A stretch of 64,000 nucleotides of DNA, from positions 37,693,096-37,757,095 of the forward strand of contig CM068582.1 in the NCBI GenBank assembly GCA_035048485.1. The letters are read 5' to 3'. The notes beneath the pieces were generated by a model. It had not been told where the DNA came from. It saw only the letters and a program-made list of their open reading frames with translations, and did not search any database. This document shows, one piece after another, positions 18,563-31,157 of this stretch; position 1 is the stretch's first letter, and each line of letters opens with the position of its first letter. Position numbers and translations under genes: made by a program. Source of the stretch: Pteria penguin (lineage: Eukaryota > Mollusca > Bivalvia > Pterioida > Pteriidae).

Positions 18563-18838
18563 GTCGGCGTGGCCTAGTGGTATCGCGTCGGACTCCTGAT
18601 CGGGAGGCCAGGGTTCGAGTCCCGCTCTGGTCATGCCGGTGTCATGTTTTTCGGATGAGACAGTAAAAACCGAGGCCCCGTGTCCTGGTATACATGGCAC
18701 GTTAAAGATCCCTCACTGCTTCTGGTAGGTCCGTTGCAAAGGTCAAAATCTGTATGCCCCGCATCAAGCAGATGCCGTCACCATATACGTGAAATATTCG
18801 TGGTGTGACGTAAAACAAAAATCAATCAATTAATCAAT
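18563..18838 (+). mobile_element. tRNA-derived SINE, intact, 13-bp TSD
   Basis: The tRNA-like head has an A box (GTGGCCTAGTGGTAT) and B box (GGGTTCGAGTCC). The body contains GACAGTAAAAACCGAGGCC and GATGCCGTCACCATATACGTG, and the tail is (AATC)n. Flanked by the exact duplication CATGTATAAGTAA (18550-18562 and 18839-18851). Three more members lie at 32737, 54024 and 56628. No protein is encoded; mobilisation would depend on a LINE partner. Confidence 0.93.
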
Positions 18839-18851
18839 CATGTATAAGTAA

Positions 18852-21800
18852 ATTGTTTGACATATGTACATGTATAATATTAAGCAAACAACAGAGATGA
18901 TGATAATAACATTAAATACCATCGCACTTTAAATAACGGATTAATAAAATGTGCGCATGAGTGATTGTAGGATGGTATTAAGTCTTCATATAAAGAGCAA
19001 TGAAAAACAAACTCTCTTTCATTCTGGATTTCTTTTTTCGTCACAAAATACACAAATTCTATCTTCGACAGGTTCACCTGTATGTTTCCTGTCCACTTTT
19101 TCGGGCAATCTGATATGGTTCATAAAGTTGTATTGTCCCGTATACTGCTGAAATTGCGTCGAAATCTAATGTTCATTTTTCAAAGGGATTTCTTTAACTT
19201 TAATATTTTGATTCAAATTTTCATTAAAATATATAAATGTAAGTTCCCGTGATTTATTGCACACTTACAATGTAACACAAATAAATATCTAGGATGATGT
19301 GAAAGCAAATAAATAGTAATGTATAGTGTGAATGCTTCATAGCACACTGAAACATTTATCTAGAATTGTTTTGTCTTGTTTCATTTATCTATAAATTCAG
19401 CTATCATAACTTCTATACGGAGATGAACCTTTTAACAGGATTTTGTTTGCTTTTTGCACTCAATGGTTTACCAACTAGATCACATGAGAATGGCGGGTAG
19501 ACAAGTTGTATGGATATTTGAGATTTTAATTAATGTCAATTCAAGATTTTAAAAAAAGTTTAGATATATACGGTAAAAGGAAGATGTATGAGCATTGATA
19601 AATGCGAATGATCACGCTACCATTGTAAAATAACAAGGACATTGTATTATCTAGACTTGATTAAATTGGCATTTCAGTTCAATATATCACCGTTTCTAAT
19701 TAAAGAAATGTAATTGATTTTTGAAATAAAACGCTGATAGTTCCGTTTCATCAAGGGGACATGATGAATGTTTTAGAGGGGGCAATTATTCATTTAATGG
19801 TTGGCTTTACCACCTCGAGGAGATAACGGCTGTCTTTCAATATATCTTTAACTTTCCATATTACCAAGAACATTTTGGATGCTCGTAAACATTTCCGTGT
19901 TAAGTTGGTGTTTTGCTGTGAGGGACTATTTAGATAAGGGGATTCTATTGTAGCATCAAGTACTTGTTTTATAGTTAGTCGGTGATTGTTCCTCTATTCT
20001 ATCTTTTACTTCTAAAGATTAAATTCTATGGTTAAAATTGTAAAACTGCTTGGTCACCAATGTCTTTTACATATAAAAGTTTAAAATAACAAAAATGTAC
20101 AATCGGTGGTGAGACTTCGTCAACGAAAGGATAACTTACTGAATCACGGGAGAAAATAAGGGTTGATTTTTCAAAAGTTTTCATTTGTCAAAATGTTTGT
20201 TCAAATATTAATATTTATGTATATCCTTCTACCCGGTATGTGTTTGGCTAGAGCGCTTTAGGACAGACAGGTACAAATAGAGAGGTTGTGCAAAAAAGAA
20301 GTCGCAATATGATATGAATACTATTACCTCGCTGATTAGAATACACAGGAAATTCCAGGTGCATGCACTCCATATGCTCGTACTTTCCTATAAAATATTA
20401 TAATTATTGAACATTTCATTGAATAATTCATTACGACCATATCAAATAGAGAGATGCATGATTTTTTTTTTCGTAACAGTAATTATCGCTTACCCTGTGA
20501 CCGATTCTTCCCTTAAAAGGAAGTAGAGTGGAATAAGATTTTAATTGGAAGGATTCACAAGGTACGATCTAGCAGATTATGCAATCAAAGAAAATAATCT
20601 GATTGTCAATTTACAGTATCTTTTCAACGACGGCTAATAGATATCCGTTAATTCGGAATCGTGAGTGATTCTTTGAATACAGCATTGTGTATATGTTTAT
20701 ATAATTAGATTTCGTGTTTCTTTCATCAGTCTTTGATATCATTTTAATCTAGGTTTGACGCTCTCACATAAACTAAGCTGAGACTAGGTAAATTGCAATC
20801 AGGATATGAAATCTCGCTTTGTAACTTTTTATAGAATTTCCTTATAATATAGTTCAAAAGCAGATGACTGTTGTCATATTATTAAATATAATTTAGAAAA
20901 ATTATTTACTGTTGTTGTTATGATCACTTAAATGGAAAATATAATCTACCCATTGATATTTCAATCGCATGCTCCACTACAGTGAGGTTACGTTTGACGT
21001 AGCTCAACTAATGATAGTAAATTTCAATATGAGCCTCATTACCCATGAACCCTCGCTCACATTGGCGATAATAGTTTATTAGTTTTCTATGGGTTTGTTG
21101 GTGTTTGACGTCGCTTTAAATTCATTCTTTAAACGACTTTTAGTTTAATATCGTGAAAAAGGAGGAAGTCCAATTTGTATAAATACATGTATATTTCATT
21201 TATTAAAAGTAAGCATATTTCTACAGCACTACTTAATTTTTAATTTTCCAGACTTCAATTTTGGCAAAAAAAAAAAAAATGAGTTTCATTTTTAAGAACA
21301 ATAACGAACTGACCGAGGAATACACACGTAAGGGTTATATCGTTTGTATTCATTCAATCTAAAAACTACACCCTTTATTGTTTTGTTTAATTCTTACAAA
21401 TTTATAGCTGATTTTCGTGATTTTATGGACGAGAGAGGCATACGAACATGCTTCCGCATGGGTTAATACAGTAGAAAACGCAGTGTTTAATAAGCAAGCT
21501 AAAGGAATGAAATGAAAATGATTTTTATAAAGGTCTACTTTTGTTTGTCACATTAATTCCTCCGTAAATATGACACTTTGACGGGGCCTGCCTGTGTGAA
21601 ACTGGTTGTCGGGGTTTTAAGGAAATTACTTCGTTTTTAAAATTTGCCGCATGGAGACAGAAGTTAACTGTAGCCGCTTTCCGAAAGTACCAGATATTTC
21701 TCTATTACCCAACATAATTATACTTGTCATATTTCCTTAAAGATGCATCATTTACTAAGATAGGGAACTTGTTTCCAGTAAAGCAAAACACATTAATTCC

Positions 21801-22234
21801 TTATTTCCAAAAAGGATTTGTCTATTTTTTAATCATTATTATTAGAAGAAGAAACTTTGCAAATAATAGTATTGTAGACTTGTGGATTGATTACAGATTC
21901 TTCCCTAAGCAACTTGGTAGCAGTCTTCACTCTGGCAGTTAAAGACCTTAAACATAGCATTGTCAAGTATGTCTTTGGACAGGTCCTGATTTTATATTCT
22001 AGTGTCATGTTCTAATTTTTGAATTTATTTGGGGGGGAGGGCATCGAGTGTACATCCGACAAAACCCAAGTTCAAGAGAAGAGTATGAATCTTTATACGC
22101 TCTTTCATCAATCGATAAAGCTCAGAATGGCATGAGTACGGATGATAAAAAGTTTTTAAAATATGTGTATTCAAAATGAACAACCAATAAAATAATAGAC
22201 AGCAAAAACTGAATTTACAGAAACAAATTCAATA
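18852..22234. other. AT-rich stretch, nothing recognised
   Basis: About 3.4 kb without convincing coding frames, tandem repeats or obvious foldbacks. If the protocadherin 3' exon is near 25.3 kb this is intron. Confidence 0.4.
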
Positions 22235-22407
22235 GACCCTTTCATAATAAATGCCGGACTGACGTCTTTGGGGAAGGAATGATCACTGTTCCCGCAAAAT
22301 AACGTAAGAAACAATGCATTATATATGATTATGACGTCAAATTTTTTACGGGAATGGTAATTATTCTTCCCCTAAAACGTTAGTCCCGCAGTTAACGTGA
22401 AAGGGTC
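22235..22407. mobile_element. TA-flanked MITE, 173 bp
   Basis: TIR starts GACCCTTTCA. Arms pair over roughly 60 bp and include TTCCC(G/T) and TGACGTC motifs. TA is present on both flanks. A related but end-truncated copy starts at 22528. Confidence 0.75.
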
Positions 22408-22527
22408 TATAGTATAGATATGAACGTTCGAAAAGCGAACCGTCACCGACGTAAAAGTCATCAATGCAAAACGAAGCCGAAATTAACTGAATTAACACTA
22501 GGTGGCGCGAAAGTCTGTTATATATCT

Positions 22528-22672
22528 TTTCACATTAACTGCGGGACTGACATTGTGAGTATCAAAATCATCATTGTTCCCGCAAAATGAAATAACACAC
22601 AATGTTATATTGTGACGTCAAAAATTTTAAGGGAAACGTTACTATTTCCCTTTCAAAATGTCAATCCATCGC
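22528..22672. mobile_element. Second, degenerate copy of the 22235 MITE
   Basis: Shares TTTCACATTAACTGCGGGAC, TGTTCCCGCAAAAT, TGTGACGTCAAA and AAGGGAAACG-type segments with 22235-22407 in the same layout, but its right terminus is missing. Confidence 0.6.
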
Positions 22673-22733
22673 TTCTTTGTCGCAAGAGCGAATTTTGATA
22701 AATGAGATTGTCAGATACCTATACTGGCGCTGT

Positions 22734-23969
22734 ACCAGTCGCCGGCTATAACGTTACTTCGCACATAATGAGCGTGATTTTTCAAATGTTTTGCAACATA
22801 GATAGGTTTCGTTAGCACTAATTTAGTTAGAGTTACCTCCCGTTGTCGGCCATGTTTGTGGTCAAGCAAGAGTTTTTGCCTCGTATTCATACTAGGTTTA
22901 ATAAAGTTTTTTTAGAAAGTTATTAATATACACTTATTTAGAATATTTTTTACGTTGTCTAATACCTCAAATTTTGCATAAGCATTGCAAAAACACAGGA
23001 ATTATTCATAGTTTAGAGAATTTACCTACATGATTTGGTTGATTTATGATATCTCAAGGGAAGTAACTCCAATAAAATTTCATGCTACTGAAACCTATCT
23101 ATCGTCTGCAATAGACGAGAGGACAAACAGGCAAAAAGAAATCTACCTTAGAATCATTAACACATTAAAGGTATAAGAAAGAAAAAACCAACTTCATTCA
23201 TGTAAACTGTCATTTCACGCGCCGGGGAAGTGACGTCATGATATTAAATTTAGGGTTCTTTCTAGATAGTTACCTTATTTTGGGTTCAAAGTTGGGGATG
23301 ACGTACTTTTCACGGGGGTGCAATAAGGGGTTTACGAGTAAAAATAAAATTATAAAGATAATTAAGATTATGCCCATATCATTTTATAGATATATCTGAA
23401 AGGGCATATACAGATGAGGCCATGGACAAGGCCATTAGTGATGTTAAATCACTTAAATATCACAAAGCATCTAGGGAATAAAATGTCCCTAGATCAACAC
23501 TATATGACAAAGGGCATGGAAAATACAAAAAATACACATTTATTTTGGACCTTCAAGAATGCTGAATGCTTGGCAGTGTTTGGTTTATTCTAAAAGAATT
23601 TAGGGTAAACTTAGTGTGACCCTTTTCATTGCTATATTGTATGTATGTTGTATTAAGCGATCACATAATAAATAAAACTGCAATTCAACTTATTAACGCA
23701 CTTTTATTTGTGCATTCATTTTCCCTGTAGGTCACCTCTTAACCAATGAATGACGTGTCTGGCACATAACAAAATAGCGTCTTACATCGCCATACTTCAA
23801 CGATAAAAAATAACAGCTATTACGCCGTTAATTTTGAATTTTGTTTAGATATTCTGATGGAAAAAGAGTTAACCTATGTTTGGTGTAAGTTTCACACAGA
23901 AATTCGGGAAAAAACTGGAGAAATTGTCAAAAAACGGCAAATTTTAGCCGGCGACTGGTACAGTGCCAG
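22734..23969. mobile_element. TIR element, CTGG(C/T)...GTACCAG ends, TA-flanked
   Basis: CTGGCGCTGTACCAGTCGCC at the left is mirrored by GGCGACTGGTACAGTGCCAG at the right, with TA on both flanks. No transposase frame in 1.24 kb. It carries the MITE at 22798-23103. A 215-bp relative is at 59852-60066. Confidence 0.75.
22798..23103. mobile_element. MITE nested in the 22734 element
   Basis: ATAGATAGGTTTC at the left is mirrored by GAAACCTATCTAT at the right. Both arms carry an inverted GTTACCTCCC/GGAAGTAACTCC segment. A diverged relative with the same end and GTTATCTCCCGCTGTCAGCC forms 42054-44783. Confidence 0.7.
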
Positions 23970-24850
23970 TACATTATGGGAGGGCCAGAATAACAGGCCA
24001 CCAGACTAGCTGCATGTTGATGTTAGGCATCTCATAACTGAGACAACCCGCAACGAAACAACTCGTAGAAGTAGTATTTGGTTCTGATAATTATTTTTCG
24101 ATGTTTATTTGATTATTTATCTGAAGTAGGGACTGGTCCCATTAATCCACCCCTTATCCACAATTCCAACGGGCCTGAGTGGTTTGTGCCATGGCCATGG
24201 TAGAGTTTCCTTTTAGCTCTACTGGTTGGGCTCATACGATGCATCGTTGTTCGTCAGGTATATACAATCAAAGACAACAAAATCTATAATGTCTGTTTAT
24301 AATACGACGATGATTTGATGATTTGAATTTCAAAACGAACTGGTTTGGTAAATATTTCGAAAAATCAGGCAGCGAATTCCGAACATACATCTATTCTCAT
24401 TTGTATATTTAGCTTACTACTATCACAGAACTTTAAACAACAATGTAACTGATTTTATTTTATTTCGTATACATTGTACTATTGCTGTGCGGCGCCATAT
24501 TTATAAATAACTGATTAAACAATGACCATTCCGGCACTAGTTTTAAATGTGTTTCGCCAAAGAAAAAAAAAAGAATTTTAATTTGCAATAAATAATTGTA
24601 AAAAAGAAATATGTGGAGATTTAGTAAATATGGTTTTAACTGAATAAAAGTAAAATTCTTAGTGTATTGACATTTGAAATTTAAATAAGGAGGGAAATTG
24701 GATGATCAGAGGACTTCTGTCTTTATAATCTCTAATAAGGCAGATGACTCGCAAATTCATTGTTGTTGTTGTTGTTGAACCGGAATGTGTCATAGATGGA
24801 AAATCTATAATAAATACAAAGGCATCTTTCATATGAGCTCTATACATTAA
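23970..24850. other. Intergenic or intronic, mostly unremarkable
   Basis: No gene seen. Contains a solo copy of the head of the 49836-type element at 24212-24262. Confidence 0.4.
24212..24262 (+). mobile_element. Solo 5' head of the 49836-type tandem-repeat element
   Basis: TTTAGCTCTACTGGTT, then GGGCTCATACGATGCATCGT and a TTCGTC, matching the start of the elements at 49836 and 60621 without any tandem array behind it. Truncated or very diverged copy. Confidence 0.55.
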
Positions 24851-25093
24851 GGGAGCAACCATTTGATTTTTATAGGAGGGGGGGGGGGGGCAGGAAGACT
24901 TTCACCGGCCTGAATATTTTTTTTGCTCAATTTCAGAGCCGGATCATTATTTTAATTTTTAAAATTTATTTATTGATATTTTTTTGCCGGCCCTTCTGGC
25001 CGGATTATTTTTTTCCCCTCAAATTTGGAGCTGGCCTTGTTTTTTTTTGCAAAGTTTTCCTTCCCCTCCCCTAAAAATCAAATGGTTGCTCCC
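24851..25093. mobile_element. PIF/Harbinger-like MITE, 243 bp, TAA TSD
   Basis: TIR GGGAGCAACCATTTGATTTT (left) is mirrored exactly at 25074-25093, followed inward by a G-run/CCCC pairing. TAA on both sides (24848-24850 and 25094-25096). A 3-bp TWA-type TSD is characteristic of PIF/Harbinger; the interior has no coding capacity. Confidence 0.85.
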
Positions 25094-25273
25094 TAACTAT
25101 TACCTTTGTTTAAATTTCGATTATATATTATACGTATATATATCTAGAAATAAAACATCTCTGGTAAATTGTATAATTGGGTCTTTTCGTTCTAAAGATT
25201 TATTTATTTATCCAGGCTTATGATTCATATTACTTGTGTTCTTTGTAAAACTGTCAATGCCACTGCAAGTGAG

Positions 25274-25407
25274 TGAACATGGCTATGCCAATTGACCATT
25301 CAATGTCAGAGCCAATTTCCGAAGCAGAGTTGTCGTTCCTTTCTCAGCGTACAAATCAGCGAACTTATTCTCGAAGTCGGCCTGACATCACACTAAGATC
25401 TAAATGA
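25274..25407 (+). CDS. Possible terminal exon of the protocadherin (uncertain)
   Basis: An open segment reads MAMPIDHSMSEP, then ISEAELSFLSQRTNQ, and ends ITLRSK plus TGA. Composition is coding-like and it lies on the same strand, 11 kb after the last certain exon. Its AG acceptor (25272-25273) needs a 1-nt incoming phase, whereas exon 2 ends in phase 0, so an intervening exon would be required. The last ~12 codons lie in a dispersed repeat (25366-25750), so the stop would be repeat-derived. No transcript evidence. Confidence 0.25.
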
Positions 25408-25750
25408 AGATAATCCCCGAAACATTCCGAGGATGACCTGGGGGATAAACTCGGTGTTTATCATAGACCGTAATGGAACTTTGATGACCTACATTTTGAC
25501 AGAGACATGTGTATATATGTCTCTGATTTTGAGCATGAGAGCTAAATGAGTCTTAAAACTTTTGAAATTCATTGAGGAATCTCACGACGATTGACTCTCT
25601 TTCCTTCTTCGAATTTTATATGACCGCACTTTGCAAAAATAAGATTTCAAAATATCGTATTCTTCGCAGAAAGCGATGATAAGTCCCGAAACTTATCCCC
25701 CAACAAATATAATGCAAATTATGTCATGTGACCAATCCGACATCAAGAAT
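25366..25750. repeat. Dispersed repeat, second copy at 45235-45597
   Basis: The two copies share TTCTCGAAGTCGG, AAGATCTAAATG, GAGGATGACCTGGGGGAT, GGTGTTTATCATAGACCGT, ATTCATTGAGGAATCT and CGACGATTGACTCTCTTTCC in the same order. The 45-kb copy lies inside the hAT-like element 44922-45987, so this may be a relic of that family's interior. The 25-kb copy carries the extra 26-bp palindrome at 25500. Confidence 0.85.
25500..25525. mobile_element. 26-bp micro-palindrome with 7-bp TSD
   Basis: CAGAGACAT...ATGTCTCTG flanked by ATTTTGA on both sides (25493-25499, 25526-25532). The paralogous repeat at 45 kb has a single AATTTTGAA and no palindrome, giving a matching empty site. Confidence 0.8.
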
Positions 25751-26194
25751 GTAATACAGTTTGTCAATAACACTATTATTTGCACCTCATTGTCTAATTT
25801 TTGCCCAGATAACTTGAATACGATGACAATATTGCCCAAAACTCGCAAAATAGTCTATATTTTCTGCCTTCTGACTAGGGACTACTCTTAGTAGTTGGCA
25901 GAGATTAAAGGGAGTGCAAGGACTGTAACTCTGCTTTGGAGATTGTGTCAGAGCCACGACTGCTGTTTTATCAAGGATTTTTGTTATGTTTCACCTTAAC
26001 TTTGGTGGGATTTGTTGTGGAGTTTCCATATGTTGGAGTCTGAATTTCTTTCTTCACTTGGGTAGCATAAACATTTCTATGACTAACAAAGTTCAACAAC
26101 ACAATTTACTCCTAAAATACATGTACTCAATATGCCACACAGTCCTTGTACATTTTGGATAGTCTGACACGTCTAGATATTGCTTGCAGGTTTG

Positions 26195-26404
26195 CTATTT
26201 CACTCTCATGTTCAGAGATACACTTGCACTATCTGTGCCTAGATCAAATTTATCAATAATCAAATCTTCCTCATCTGGCGTTGTGATACCATCTGTGTCT
26301 GATATCAATTGCATGGCAATAGACTGTTTGACAGCTTTAACCTTTTCATGAATTGTTGTATATATGTTTAACATCTTTTTCAAGTATTTTGGCAGTATTG
26401 AATA
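26195..26404 (-). CDS. Unidentified coding-like minus-strand frame, ~69 codons
   Basis: I do not recognise this. The frame reads LPKYLKKMLNIYTTIHEKVK, then AMQLISDTDGITTPDEEDL, then IIDKFDLGTDSAS, and ends LNMRVK plus stop. Composition is balanced, with an amphipathic Lys-rich half followed by an acidic half, unlike the low-complexity chance frames nearby. It could be a terminal exon or relic of a minus-strand gene. A second coding-like frame (YATQVKKEIQTPTYGNSTT) continues about 150 bp further along the minus strand. No splice chain could be fixed. Confidence 0.25.
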   Translation of the reverse strand, partial: YSILPKYLKKMLNIYTTIHEKVKAVKQSIAMQLISDTDGITTPDEEDLIIDKFDLGTDSASVSLNMRVK

Positions 26405-26513
26405 AACGTTTTATTAGTTAATCTCTTACATTTTATTTTAAAAACAAGTTCATGTCCCATGCTCATTAAAACAACAAAAAATCATGGTCTCATTTCCCGA
26501 AAAGTGAAAAAAG

Positions 26514-27722
26514 GGGTACGCCGAAATGAAGAACACTAAAGAAAACGAGTTATACATAAAAGAAAACAAGATTTCATTTCGATTTCGATACAAATAATTT
26601 GATATTTTGATAAAGGGGGATCATACGATTCCAAAAATATATAGTTTATAAGGATTTAGTCTAAGAAAAAAGTTTTACTGATATTTGAATAATTCTTTAT
26701 CTACGCGCTACAATGTACGTTGGGCGTATAATTACGCCATATTGAAATACATGTAATAAGACTTACATAAATATATCTCATTCGGCATCTTATTTTATCG
26801 ATATTATCATACGAATTAAAATTATATGGGTTATTTTGGTTAGACTTATTATAAATATATCAAATTTTTAGTAAAAATCGTAATTTAATATACGCAAGTT
26901 GCGCCTTCCGAAAGAAATAAAATCTACAATATCTATAACATCTTATATTACCAATTTGGATTTCTATTTGTCAACATATATATATTTTTAAAAATATTAA
27001 TGTTACAATTCTTAGCTACCAAATAAAATAAATAAAATATATACATTTTTAAATATGTGTAGAACTCTTAGCCATGTGAATGTTTCTAGATCCTACGACG
27101 TGGACGTTGTTTTACTTTTGGATCCATATAGTTTTATTATTATTAATATATAATCGTTTGTAAGGGTTTTAACCAGTATATTTATGTAGATAGATTAATG
27201 TTATAATAATCATGTAAATGTAGAACTCTTGGACAATCATTGTTTAGAATGTTTCCAGATCCTACGACTGGGGCTTATTATATTTCTTGGAATCATTTGC
27301 TGACATTAATCTTCATCAAAGAATTTCATTCTGCATATTATATATGATAGAAAATAAATAGAGATATTATTAAAAGCTTTAAACGAGGAAATATTATAAG
27401 TATTAGTATCTAAACAGATATATTTATAGCAGTTAGTAAATAAAGTTGCGGATATCATGTTAAAATTACATGTATTTCAATATGGCGTATATACGCGCAG
27501 CATAGCGTGTAAATAAATAATTTTTCAAATATCAATAAAACTGATTTTCTAAGACTAAACCCGTATAAACTATATATTTTTGTAATCGTATGAACCCCCC
27601 CCCCCCCCACCTTTATCAAAATATGAAATTATTTTTCAATTTTGACCACCATTATCGAAATAAAATCTTGTTTTCTTTTATGTATAACTAGTTTTCTTTA
27701 GTGTTCTTCCTTTAGGCGCACC
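26514..27722. mobile_element. Long-TIR (~250 bp) foldback element next to the ASB gene, ~9-bp TSD
   Basis: Arms 26514-~26760 and ~27467-27722 pair over most of their length, sharing GAAGAACACTAAAGAAAAC, AGTTATACATAAAAGAAAAC and ATTACATGTATTTCAATATG. Flanks TGAAAAAAG (26505-26513) and TGAAAAAAAG (27723-27732) look like a 9-bp TSD with one extra A. Long TIRs plus a ~9-bp TSD suggest a Mutator-like element. No transposase. The right end is ~145 bp before the ASB ATG. The interior has a ~160-bp direct duplication around GATCCTACGAC (27090, 27259). Confidence 0.75.
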
Positions 27723-27867
27723 TGAAAAAAAGTCCTTGTCCCCATGCCTTTGGCACCGGTCCCATGTTTTGATAAATTTTGACCGATCTCTAATCTGGGA
27801 CGGCGCCTCTTTTTAAAACTATTCCGTAGAACGAAACGGCTTTGCGTCGATTTAACTGTAAAGTGGA

Positions 27868-27954
27868 ATGGCAACAGACAATGAAAAAGAAAGTAGAAAA
27901 CCAGTGTTATCAAAGTTATTTCTTAAGGCAGTTTCTACGAGAGAGTACAATGAG
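27868..27954 (+). CDS. ASB-type gene exon 1
   Basis: 29 codons, MATDNEKESRKPVLSKLF to STREYNE, phase 0, donor GAG|gtttgt. This ATG is the only one that joins in frame to exon 2. The Leu/Lys-rich helix before the first ankyrin repeat is usual for the family. Confidence 0.8.
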
Positions 27955-30900
27955 GTTTGTTTTCATCTGTATTGTATACGGATATTGTCAAAATATCTTA
28001 ATGTGGATTTGTGAATAGATCTACTGTGTATTTGACTGATTGTGGTGCGTGTTTGTCCTGTACTTAATTTCTATTGAAACGGTCGGCTCATATGAGCCGA
28101 CCGTTTCAATAGAAATTATCCTGTACTGTAAGTTACTATTGTATCCAAATTGTTTTGTAATTTATTAATTTATGATTATAAATTTGCTATTATTGTTTTC
28201 TCCTTTTTGTATATTATTTCATAAGGTAGTTTTGATTTATGTTTTCGATGTGCTAACTGCTTAATAGTGTGTGTGTCCCTCCTGTTAAGTTAAATTCCCA
28301 TGTCTACTCCAAGATTCTCTGCCCCTCTCCCACTTTTGATATCAGCGGTTTGTGGGAGAGGGTTAATTTCTATTGAAACGGTCGGCTCATAAGGTATGAG
28401 CCGACTGTTTCAACAGAAATTAGGAGAGGGTCAGAGAGACTTTGCTCATCAAAAGTTGGAATTTTAGGAATTTTTGTGATACCAGCCGGTATCGGGATGG
28501 ACAAGCCTCTGGTGAAAAATAAGTGTTTGCACAGCAAACTTGCAACTTGTAATCCAATAAATGAACAATTACTAGATCATAGCGATATTTTTTCCAAATA
28601 AAGTCAATAACATCTGCTAGCAGCCATTTTATCTGCAAACATGCTTAAACCACTTATTTTCGAATGATATATATTTATATATATATACAGTTATTTAAAC
28701 ATATCATGTTCTGTGAGTTGTGAGTGTAAGTTGTGAGTGCTGTGAATGTATTTTGTCTTATATATGTTGTGCTGTTATGTATCTTTATATTGAAAAAAAA
28801 AAAAAAAAAAAATTATCTGCAAACACTACAATATTCTCATTTCGCAATTTGTGTAAACAGTATGAAGTCACATCTCGCCAAACGCGACTTAGCATTCGTG
28901 ACACTTCAGCAGCTGACACATTTTTGTAAAGAAAAACACGATGTTATCTTGTCACGAATGTAAAGTCGTGTTCAGCGAGATCGGACATCATACTCTTATA
29001 CACAAATGACGAAATGGAGAATCTTGTGTTTTCAGATAAAACGGCAGCTAGCAGAGGATATAGATCTTATTTGGAAAAGATATCCCTAAGATCGAGTAAG
29101 CTAAATGTTCATTTATTGGATTATATGTTGCAAGTTGGTTGGGCAAGCGTTTATTTGTTGCTAGAGGCTTGTACATCCAGATACCGGCTGGTATCGCTGA
29201 AATTCCAACTTTTGATGAACAAAGTCTCTCTGACCCTCTCCCATAAACCACTGATATCAAAAGTGGAAGAAGGGCAGAGAATCTCAGACTATCCCATTTC
29301 CCGCCACAATTTTTATTATACCCACAAAAAAGTTAGGGGGAGGGGTGGGGTATATTATATAGGAATCACCCTACCAGTTTGTCTTTCCATCTGCCGTCCA
29401 ACTGGTTAAGAAGTTGTGAAAGTGATTTCTCTTACAGAATAAAAGATGGTTCTTCTATATTTTACACACACATTCACTATAACAAGTACTAAATTTTGAT
29501 ATGAAGACATTTGACCTAGTGACCTTGACCTTGAACTTTGGCCTTGTAGTAATACTTTGGTTAAGAGGTTTGTGTAAGGAGAATTCTCTTACGATATAAA
29601 CAGTAAGGATTTCATATTTCACACACACATTTACCATAACAAGTACTACATTTTGATACCATTACATTTGACCTAGTGACCTTGAACTTTGGTCTTGTAT
29701 TAATAATGTTGTTTATAAGTTCTGTAGCAGATTTCTTTTACAGTATAAGGGTATACCTGGGCTTTCATATTTCACATACACACAATTACCGTAACAAGTT
29801 CTACATTTTGATACCAAGTCATTTGACCTAATGATGTTGATCTTAAACATTGACCTTGTAATAATAATTTGGTTTAGAAAGCAGATTTCTTTTATAATAT
29901 ATGAGACAAGAGTTTCATTTCCTTTTTCATTAATTATATCTCTTGAACAGAAAGAGTTAGAGTTTTAAGCACAAATGTGTATCATGACCTTGACCTACAC
30001 TCGCTGTTAGTCTATGAACACATTAGTTGTTATTCAACTTTACTGCCGCAGGGGGTATTTGTCTCAATACAACAGTTCTAGTTAATCCTACCTGTTTCAG
30101 TTATGGTGCTGTGAGAGTGGCCTTCATATGATGGAGAACCGGAGTTAGTTTCTCTGTTAGGTGTCCAGGTTTTGAAATCTCTGGTGGGGAGAAAGTGTGA
30201 CGGATTCTGTTATCTGACAAGATAATGCAATGGTGGGATTGTTTGCCCTAAAAGCAGAGGGTTTTTTGTTCATTTCCCAGATCTGGCCATAAATTTTCAC
30301 TCCATCTGTGACCATACCATTTAATAATGTAACTATTGAATTAATCACCAACATAATGTGGTAAGACAAAGTTATGATATTTTATTCACTTCTTTTCAGG
30401 TCAGAGAGTTCGTTTACAGTGGCAACATAAATCTGAACAAAATATACAGATATGAAGGAAATCATTATTTTACACCTTTGGCTCTTATTATAAAACATTG
30501 TTACTGTTTAGATATCGTCCAGTCTCTCATTGCATTAGGTGAGTACCTGTTCCCTTATTATTACATTAATATCTAGCAGCTTGATCAGTTAGGTGCTTTG
30601 CTTGTTACTGAGAAGTCATGGGTTATGTCCTTTTGGTAGCTGCTTAGTCTCCTGTCTTATTGACTGAGACAGTAATGAGTATAAATTAAGCTCCTGTGTC
30701 ATAGTATTTTGTGACACATATAAGATCACTTGCTGCTTTGAGTGGTGCCATTGCAAAGGTCTAAATTTCTGTGCATTGATCACCATCATTGGTTGCATTC
30801 AGATAGACTTCAGACTAAATCATTGGTATATGTATGTTACTTTTTCAACATGACCAATAGATTAAGTTTTCTATGGCTATGTTAAAATAAGTGTGAAAAT

Positions 30901-31064
30901 ATGATCAACATTGTTTATGAATTTTAAATAAAGGATTATCACTGTAATTATCCCATACAAGTTTATGCATGCACTATTTACATACCCTTGCAGTTTTTAA
31001 ATGGGACAGCCAATGAGATTGTGTGTGACAAACAAAATGCATTATATATATTATATATATATAC

Positions 31065-31157
<93 letters not shown>

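Noticed and set aside
18563..18640. tRNA genes at the SINE heads (also 33017, 39350, 54024, 56628)
   Set aside because: Each is followed by a SINE body, simple tail and flanking duplication; none forms a clean cloverleaf with acceptor stem.
28733..29409. Open frames at 28733-28963 and 29014-29409
   Set aside because: The second lies across the right arm of a foldback element; neither joins the ASB exons in frame.
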